Shown here: positions 58,698 through 64,000 of the stretch, one piece after another | Numbering within the stretch: the stretch's first letter is position 1 | Layout: each line of letters begins with the position of its first letter | From: Candidatus Omnitrophota bacterium | GTDB lineage: Bacteria; Hinthialibacterota; Hinthialibacteria; Hinthialibacterales; JAKPRU01 | Direction of reading: 5' to 3' | DNA: 64,000 bases | Assembly (NCBI GenBank): GCA_029570205.1 | Contig: JAKQSI010000065.1 | Coordinates: 124,001-188,000, forward strand | Made by a program: the position numbers and the translations under genes | The notes under the pieces: model-generated | The model's input: the letters and a program-made list of their open reading frames with translations, nothing else | What the model was told of the DNA's origin: nothing | Database searches by the model: none

Positions 58698-61265
58698 ATG
58701 AGCCGCACAGCCCAATCGAAAATGCTCTCCAATCGTTACGGGAAAGGATATTTCCACGGGGAAAACAGTGGATACCCACGGGAAGGCTATGCCACGGCGC
58801 ATCCATCCCGGCGGTTCTACCTTCATGCCGCACAGACAGCCCTCGGCGCGAATCTTCAGTGGTTGGATGTCGGCTGCGCCTATGGATATTTAATCGAAGA
58901 AGCCGAAGAACTTGGTATCCGCGCGGTCGGAGCCGATATCAGCGCGTATGCACTTCGGCAACACGCCCCTGTGCGCGGTCGCCTGGTCCAGGCGCAAGCC
59001 GAGACGCTTCCGTTCCCTGATGCTTCTTTGGATGTTGTCTCGGTATTCGATCTGGTGGAGCATCTGGAGAACCCGGTCGAGGCCATTCAGGAATGGAAAC
59101 GCATCCTTCGACCGGATGGGCTTCTCTTTCTGACCACGCCGGACCCCTGTTATTTCCAGCGCGATGAGCCGACGCATCTCTTTGAGCGGCCGCCTGCATT
59201 CTGGGTCAATTGTCTGTGTCGGCTGGGACTGGACCCCGTGATCCGATTCGGCGGCGAGTTTTTTGAATGTGAAATTTGCGCCCGTAAGAGCGAATCCATC
59301 GGAACCTTCGATCTGCCGGAATTCACCGGCCGGACACCGGATGATATTTTCCCTCCCCCCCGACAGGGGGATGTGTTTGTCGCGCCTCGTCTCGGATGGG
59401 GTAATTTGGAGAAAGACGAACGGGGAGCGTTCCGATGGATCGGAAAAACCAGTGCGCTCTATCTGTTGAATGCCGGGCGGCAGCCTGTTCGGTGCAGGCT
59501 TTCCATCCGAGGACGAACCGACAGTCATCCCACGGCAACCCTCGGCGAGCAGCGCCTTCGGCATCTCCCCGCGCAGGATGATGTGACCTGCCATGAATGG
59601 GAACCGTTCGATCTGCCGGTCGGCGGGCAGGTTCTTTATCTCTCCGTGGGGGAGGGAAATGCGCTTGCCGCCGATAAGATCGGAATTCGATTCGAGCCGC
59701 TCGATACCTCTCAGTACCTTGAGGAACTCCCGTTCGACCTGTACCAGAGATACCGGCTTGTGGCGGAAGTGATTGACATTCTGCGTAGTGAATCTTCCGA
59801 GATTCGCATTCTGGAGGTCGGCGGGTTCGGCAGCCCGCTGCCGGATTTTTTGAAAGGGGATGCGGTGACGGTAACCGACTTGATCTGGGAAGATCGTCCG
59901 CAGTTCCTGGCCTGCGATGCCGCGCAATTGCCGTATCGCGATCTCAGTTTTGACTTTGCTGTGGGTTGTGACTTTCTGGAACATGTTCCGCCGCAGCGAC
60001 GCAAGGGGGTTCTGACAGAACTGCGACGTGTGGCACGATACGGCGCAATACTCATGGGTCCCACGGATCGGGAAGATGTTCGCATGGCGGATTCGCTGCT
60101 GCGGCGATTCCTGATCGGCCGATTCGGGCGGGACAACCGTTTCCTCATGGAGCATGAAGAGCACGGTCTTCCCGATGTGGACGCCGTTTCCGAGAGCCTT
60201 TCCGAAGACGGGTGGCACAGCCTGGCTTTGCCCAGCGGACTTCTGGAACGATGGCTTCCCATGCAGTTCTGCATGGCCTACCTGGAGAGTGTGGCCGAAC
60301 TCCTTCCGCTCAAACGGGAAATCAATCGTCTCTACAACCAGAATTACTACCGCCACGACAATGACTCGCCATCCTACCGAACTCTTGTCCTGGCCACATT
60401 CCGCAAGTTGGATTCCGCGAAGCAAAAGAGCCTGGTTCACCTTCTGGGACAGGGTACTCCCTGTTCCGTCCCCTGGAGTTTTGCAGCCTTTCTCACGGAA
60501 CTGTTCAATATCGACTTTCTCCGCGAACGTTCTCAAGAGATCCGTCATCGGGATCGGCATATCCGGGAACTACTGGCCCATGCACAGGCTTTGGAAAAGG
60601 CCCGCACCGAAAGCGCCCGTCACGCGGACAATGTCACCAATCTTCTTACCAACGAACAGGCCGAACGTGACAAACTCCGCCAACATGCGGACAATCTCGC
60701 CAATCTGCTCAACCAGAAAGAGGAACGAATCGGGGAACTGAACCGTCATGTCGCCAACCTGACGGCGCAACTGGAATCCGCCTCAACCGAACGAACACGT
60801 CTCGAAAGTCTGATCGGTGAACAGAACAAGGCCGCCGAGGCGCTCTCGGTACAGGTTCATGACCGCTTCGCGCGTTTTGATGAACGCCTGGCGGGATTAC
60901 TGGCTCATGCGAATAACCTGGAGCATTTACTCCGCGAAAAGGACGAGCGGATTGCCTCGCTTCTGGATCACTGTGCCAATCAGGAAAAACTCCTGGAGCA
61001 GAGTCAGAAGCAAGTCACATCCCTGTTGGAACATTCCGGCAACCTGGAAAAAATTCTTCAGGACAAGGAGTCGCAATTGGCGCATCTCCGGGAGACCGCC
61101 AATCAGTTGGAGGAGTCTGTGCGTCGCTTGCAGGAATCCGAGAGTCGGTTGCAGGAGGAACTGAGAACCATTCAGGCCGGGTTGGCATACCGAATCCTTG
61201 CGAAGGTAGGAGGAGGAAAACGGACCGCCCCGGCCTCGCCGGAGCCTTCCGATTCAGCCAAATGA
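58698..61265 (+). CDS. Double class I methyltransferase with long coiled coil
   Basis: This is an 855-residue protein. The first SAM-dependent methyltransferase domain is at about 40-190 (LQWLDVGCAYGYLIEEAEEL, VVSVFDLVEHLENP). A beta-rich part (about 225-345) includes SALYLLNAGRQPVRCRLSIR. The second methyltransferase domain is at about 365-530 (ILEVGGFGSPLPDFL, FAVGCDFLEHVPP). A coiled coil from about 620 onward has a loose repeat of the type HxxNLxxLLxxKxxRI. Such fusions occur in polysaccharide-capping and length-control systems, where the methylase ends the chain and the coiled coil acts as a ruler. That role is inferred. The ATG at 58698 has GGGAGG at 7 nt. The stop overlaps the next start by 4 nt. 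Confidence 0.85.
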   Translation: MSRTAQSKMLSNRYGKGYFHGENSGYPREGYATAHPSRRFYLHAAQTALGANLQWLDVGCAYGYLIEEAEELGIRAVGADISAYALRQHAPVRGRLVQAQAETLPFPDASLDVVSVFDLVEHLENPVEAIQEWKRILRPDGLLFLTTPDPCYFQRDEPTHLFERPPAFWVNCLCRLGLDPVIRFGGEFFECEICARKSESIGTFDLPEFTGRTPDDIFPPPRQGDVFVAPRLGWGNLEKDERGAFRWIGKTSALYLLNAGRQPVRCRLSIRGRTDSHPTATLGEQRLRHLPAQDDVTCHEWEPFDLPVGGQVLYLSVGEGNALAADKIGIRFEPLDTSQYLEELPFDLYQRYRLVAEVIDILRSESSEIRILEVGGFGSPLPDFLKGDAVTVTDLIWEDRPQFLACDAAQLPYRDLSFDFAVGCDFLEHVPPQRRKGVLTELRRVARYGAILMGPTDREDVRMADSLLRRFLIGRFGRDNRFLMEHEEHGLPDVDAVSESLSEDGWHSLALPSGLLERWLPMQFCMAYLESVAELLPLKREINRLYNQNYYRHDNDSPSYRTLVLATFRKLDSAKQKSLVHLLGQGTPCSVPWSFAAFLTELFNIDFLRERSQEIRHRDRHIRELLAHAQALEKARTESARHADNVTNLLTNEQAERDKLRQHADNLANLLNQKEERIGELNRHVANLTAQLESASTERTRLESLIGEQNKAAEALSVQVHDRFARFDERLAGLLAHANNLEHLLREKDERIASLLDHCANQEKLLEQSQKQVTSLLEHSGNLEKILQDKESQLAHLRETANQLEESVRRLQESESRLQEELRTIQAGLAYRILAKVGGGKRTAPASPEPSDSAK

Positions 61266-63067
61266 AAATTCTGGCCGTGATTCACGATTTCCTTCCCCGT
61301 CACCAGGCCGGTTCGGAACTGTATTGTTATTACCTCTGCAAAGAGATGCAGCGACTTGGCCATGAGGTGCGCGTGCTTTGTACCGAGACCGACCACCGGA
61401 CTGCCGTATATACTGTTCGCGAGCGAATGTTCGACAATCTCCCTGTGACCGAGATTGTCCAGCATTTTCATTATCGCACATTTGAAGAAACCTATCGCAA
61501 TCCTGCGGTCGAGAAAATGTTCGGGGAGGTTGTGGAATCCTGGCGACCGGATGTGGTCCACTTTCATCACCTCCTCGGGCTTTCTTTTGGCTGTCCGCGC
61601 CTGGCCAAAGAGGCTGGGGCGGCGGTAGTTTTCACCCTTCATGATTACTGGCTGCTGTGCCTTCGTGGCGGTGGGCAGCGGTTTCAAGACGATGGGAGAG
61701 TCTGCGAACGGATCGATCCCTCAGAATGTGCAGTTTGCGTGGCAGAATGCGGTTTAACAGGCAAAACATTGGCGCGATGGGCGAAACAATTCCTGGTCCA
61801 CAAAAAGGCATCGGCGGAATTGGATTTGCGGGAAACTCTCGCCCAGGCTCATATTGAGACAGCGGACCCGGCTTATGTGCAGGCCACGCATCTTTCCATT
61901 GGCGGGATCGACTGTCCCGCCATTCTTGCCCATCCACCTTCCAAAATCGCTTATGATCTTCCCGCTTCGGTGGAATCCTCTCTTCTATTCACGTATGCGA
62001 TGGTTCCCTCCACGTATGAAAAAGAAGGGGACGGGGTTCGCTTCCGCGTCCTGTTCAATGATGAGGTTCTTTGGGAGCGCTACCTGGACCCGAAGCGCCA
62101 TTCGAAGGACCGGGGCTGGCATCCGGGAAGCGTGGACCTTCCGGTTTGTTCCGATAAAACGCGGCTCACTTTGGAGACCCAACCCGGCCCTTCGGGCAAC
62201 CGCGATTTCTGTGCGGCGGCTTGGGGGCATCCTCGCGTTGTGAGCAGCCTCGGCGTCCCAAAGGACAGCCAGACAGTCCTCTCCCGCTCCAAATCCGCAG
62301 GCCGGAACCTGCTCTATCGTGTCTTTGGAAAACAATACCGACACGAGGCCCGCAAACGCAGACAGGCCGCATTGGACCTGACTCGATACGTAGACCGATT
62401 TCTCTGCCCGTCACCGTTTTTGAGAACCTCTTTTCTCGACCATGGCTTCCCGGAAGAGAAATTAATCTTCTCCGATTACGGTATCCGACCGATCGGAAAG
62501 TTGGTCCCAGGGGGCGTGGTCCGATACCCCATCCGGTTCACATACATCGGTTCGCTGGTTCGTCATAAGGGCGTACATGTCCTGATTCGCGCATTCAACG
62601 ACCTGGACCCTGAACGAGCCTATTTGCGGATCCACGGGCCGACGGATGAGTTTGTGGACTATGTGGGATTACTGAGAAGCCTGGTTCGGAATCCTTCTAT
62701 TGAGTTGTGCGGACGATTTGAAAACAACGAGATTGCCCAAATTCTGGGTGAGACGGATGTTCTTGTTGTGCCTTCCATCTGGTATGAAAATTCGCCGATC
62801 ACCATCCATGAGGCTTTTTTGGCACAGGTCCCGGTAGTCACATCCCGGTTCGGCGGGATGGCTGACTTGGTGGAGGATGGTGTGAACGGCTTGCTGTTTG
62901 AGGTCGGGAACGCCGAAGACCTCCGGCGCTGTCTGCAAGCATTCCTGGACGACCCCGATCTCGTGATCCGGCTGCGCCCCGATCCCTCCAGTGTGAAGAG
63001 CATAGAGAAGGATGGCCTGGAGATGGAACGGGTGTATCGTTCACTCACACGATGGGATTCCGATTGA
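61262..63067 (+). CDS. Glycosyltransferase family 4 with an inserted beta-sandwich domain
   Basis: This is a 601-residue GT-B glycosyltransferase. The N-terminal half starts MKILAVIHDFLPRHQAGSE and contains PDVVHFHHLLGLSFG and FTLHDYWLLC. Residues about 190-330 form a beta-rich insert, including VRFRVLFNDEVLWERYLD, RGWHPGSVDLPV and LTLETQPGPSG, that splits the two Rossmann halves. The C-terminal half (about 420-600) has FTYIGSLVRHKGVHVLIRAF and the donor-binding motif ENSPITIHEAFLAQVPVV. It would transfer a sugar from a nucleotide donor in the cytoplasm during glycan assembly. The insert is not part of standard GT4 enzymes and may bind the growing chain. The start overlaps the methyltransferase stop (ATGA). 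Confidence 0.9.
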   Translation: MKILAVIHDFLPRHQAGSELYCYYLCKEMQRLGHEVRVLCTETDHRTAVYTVRERMFDNLPVTEIVQHFHYRTFEETYRNPAVEKMFGEVVESWRPDVVHFHHLLGLSFGCPRLAKEAGAAVVFTLHDYWLLCLRGGGQRFQDDGRVCERIDPSECAVCVAECGLTGKTLARWAKQFLVHKKASAELDLRETLAQAHIETADPAYVQATHLSIGGIDCPAILAHPPSKIAYDLPASVESSLLFTYAMVPSTYEKEGDGVRFRVLFNDEVLWERYLDPKRHSKDRGWHPGSVDLPVCSDKTRLTLETQPGPSGNRDFCAAAWGHPRVVSSLGVPKDSQTVLSRSKSAGRNLLYRVFGKQYRHEARKRRQAALDLTRYVDRFLCPSPFLRTSFLDHGFPEEKLIFSDYGIRPIGKLVPGGVVRYPIRFTYIGSLVRHKGVHVLIRAFNDLDPERAYLRIHGPTDEFVDYVGLLRSLVRNPSIELCGRFENNEIAQILGETDVLVVPSIWYENSPITIHEAFLAQVPVVTSRFGGMADLVEDGVNGLLFEVGNAEDLRRCLQAFLDDPDLVIRLRPDPSSVKSIEKDGLEMERVYRSLTRWDSD

Positions 63068-63140
63068 ATTCCGAATGGGTATTCTTCAACATTCGGATTA
63101 TCTTATCCATATAAAATCCGTACAGGACGGAGGAATGTTC

Positions 63141-63626
63141 ATGAGTCCTACTGTGAAAAGCATTCTATTCGCTTTGGTTTGGATCGCGGTGTTTCTCGTC
63201 GGGATTCCCTGGCTGGTTTACTATGCAGGTGAATCGCCGCAGTTTCAGGGCCTTTGGGAAGCGGCCCGTCAGTTGTGCGGAGTGATTCTTTTTGCAGGCG
63301 GTTTGCTGTTGTCCCTGGTATGCGTCGGATTGCTGGCCGTGCGAGGGAAAGGAACGCCCGCACCCTTCGATCCTCCGCAGAGGTTTGTTCCCGTGGGGCC
63401 GTATCGGTGGATAAGGAATCCAATGGTTTTGGGGAATGTGCTTGCCCTGTTGGGCTACTCGCTTTATTTCAATTCTCTGGCGCTGCTGATCTATGCGCTG
63501 TTCTTTTGGCTGGCGGCGCACCTGTTCATTGTGTTCTACGAGGAGCGGGACCTTCAGCGTCGTTTTGGTGAGGAATACGAGCAATACCGAAACAGGACCC
63601 CCCGCTGGTGGCCCCGCTTGGGATGA
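63141..63626 (+). CDS. Isoprenylcysteine/phospholipid methyltransferase-like membrane protein
   Basis: This is a 161-residue membrane protein with about four hydrophobic helices. The C-terminal motif region GPYRWIRNPMVLGNVLALLG with FYEERDLQRRFGEEYEQYRN is typical of the ICMT/PEMT-like methyltransferase family (SAM-binding RNPM...E-x-x-L). The substrate may be a lipid or isoprenoid; in bacteria it is usually unknown. The ATG at 63141 has GGAGG 8 nt upstream. An earlier ATG at 63135 is too close to it. It follows the GT4 gene by 73 bp. Confidence 0.88.
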   Translation: MSPTVKSILFALVWIAVFLVGIPWLVYYAGESPQFQGLWEAARQLCGVILFAGGLLLSLVCVGLLAVRGKGTPAPFDPPQRFVPVGPYRWIRNPMVLGNVLALLGYSLYFNSLALLIYALFFWLAAHLFIVFYEERDLQRRFGEEYEQYRNRTPRWWPRLG

Positions 63627-63630
63627 GCCT

Positions 63631-63891
63631 TCATCCCGCCACGACTTCCACGTGAGCGGTGTATCCGAGTCGATTCAGCAGCGACTCACAATCCTTCCAT
63701 GTCAGGCCGAAAGCCTTCACATCGGCTACCCCCAGCTGCGAAATAACATCCCGTAAAACAGGTGCATCCTGATCGCTGAAATCTCCATCCAGCATGGCGT
63801 TCTCCGCCCAGTCCACCAGTTGGTGAAGCGTAATTTCGTGGTGCAAATACGCGGCAATCTGCTCGGCGGCTGTATGCTTTGTGATTAACAT
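63631..63891 (-). CDS. Small conserved-looking protein, unknown function
   Basis: This is an 86-residue soluble protein. AAEQIAAYLHHEITLHQLVDW followed by AENAMLD and SQLGVADVKAFGLTWKDCES then LLNRLGY recalls small proteins seen in cyanobacteria and environmental bacteria, often in two-gene units. The pattern reads like an antitoxin or adaptor, but I cannot name a family with certainty. It starts 9 nt after the stop of another small minus-strand gene, so the two are likely co-transcribed. Confidence 0.6.
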   Translation of the reverse strand: MLITKHTAAEQIAAYLHHEITLHQLVDWAENAMLDGDFSDQDAPVLRDVISQLGVADVKAFGLTWKDCESLLNRLGYTAHVEVVAG

Positions 63892-63900
63892 GCTTTCATT

Positions 63901-64000
63901 CTACACCTCGCGATGGCCACGGTCCACTGGATACTTCTCGTGAATTTCAACCAGACGGCCTTCATCATCGTTGATTTCCTGCCAAAAACTCACCGTGGTT
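63901..64000 (-). CDS. C-terminal end of a small minus-strand gene, cut by window edge
   Basis: An open frame continues off the right edge and ends at the TAG at 63901. The visible ~32 residues include TVSFWQEINDDEGRLVEIHE and end KYPVDRGHREV. It lies 9 nt upstream of the small gene at 63631-63891. This is possibly the first gene of a toxin-antitoxin-like pair, but the visible part is too short to decide. Confidence 0.5.
   Translation of the reverse strand, partial: TTVSFWQEINDDEGRLVEIHEKYPVDRGHREV

Noticed and set aside
58890-60560. 556-residue open frame antisense to the methyltransferase gene
   Set aside because: It mirrors the codon pattern of the real gene on the other strand, has no motifs and no ribosome site.

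Overview
The window is a stretch of bacterial chromosome of roughly 55% GC. It is gene-dense, with many Shine-Dalgarno-led genes and many 4- or 8-nt start/stop overlaps. The gene content resembles heterotrophs of the Planctomycetota / Lentisphaerota / Hydrogenedentota / Sumerlaeota sphere: Tat-signal and cytoplasmic Gfo/Idh/MocA oxidoreductases, DUF1080 and ThuA proteins, a URO-D-like protein, SSS symporters, a DUF1343 (NamZ) muramidase, a GH29 fucosidase, a heparinase II/III-type lyase, and a BlaI/BlaR1 pair. No rRNA or marker tree is available, so the phylum is inference. I see no prophage, integrase, transposase or CRISPR array.

Layout. 1-1.1 kb: membrane glycosyltransferase (cut by the edge) and a DPM1-like glycosyltransferase. 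1.2-5.2 kb: PpiC-type lipoprotein, trpC, an orphan class I fumarase beta subunit, a large membrane protein. 5.2-5.9 kb: nested inverted repeats. 5.9-8.9 kb: BlaR1-like/BlaI operon with a readable promoter and operator. 9.4-28.4 kb: carbohydrate-oriented accessory region (oxidoreductases, three SSS symporters, leuB-like gene, RecD-like helicase, uronate-isomerase-like protein, rhaM, URO-D, NamZ, DUF1080, ThuA, fucosidase). 28.5-31.8 kb: STAS protein and adenylylsulfate reductase aprBA. 32-36 kb: small lipoprotein, an RNase III-RuvX fusion, a GT-C-like membrane protein, tRNA-Ala. 36.3-42.7 kb: heparinase-type lyase with an oligopeptide/oligosaccharide-type ABC binding protein and two permeases. 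42.7-48.3 kb: HIT protein, DUF362 protein, Tat-signal radical SAM enzyme, purL. 48.5-54.3 kb: DUF1080 lipoprotein, SASA esterase, a sugar ABC transporter whose ATPase is fused to one permease. 54.4-63.6 kb: CPXCG zinc ribbon, ruvB, then a surface-polysaccharide-like group (Wzt-type ATPase, small membrane protein, radical SAM, double methyltransferase with coiled coil, GT4, ICMT-like methyltransferase). The right edge holds two small genes on the minus strand.

How the genes work together. Many genes point to scavenging of complex glycans (fucose, uronic acids, rhamnose, muropeptides): secreted lipoprotein or signal-peptide hydrolases feed symporters and ABC importers, then oxidoreductases and isomerases. 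Housekeeping genes (trpC, purL, ruvB, rnc-ruvX, tRNA-Ala) are scattered among them. The most unusual items are the single-ORF RNase III-RuvX fusion, whose linker contains a copy of a 57-bp repeat; the BlaR1-like sensor with a C-terminal array of repeated beta-type modules; the ATPase-permease fusion; and an aprBA cassette without other sulfate-reduction genes nearby.
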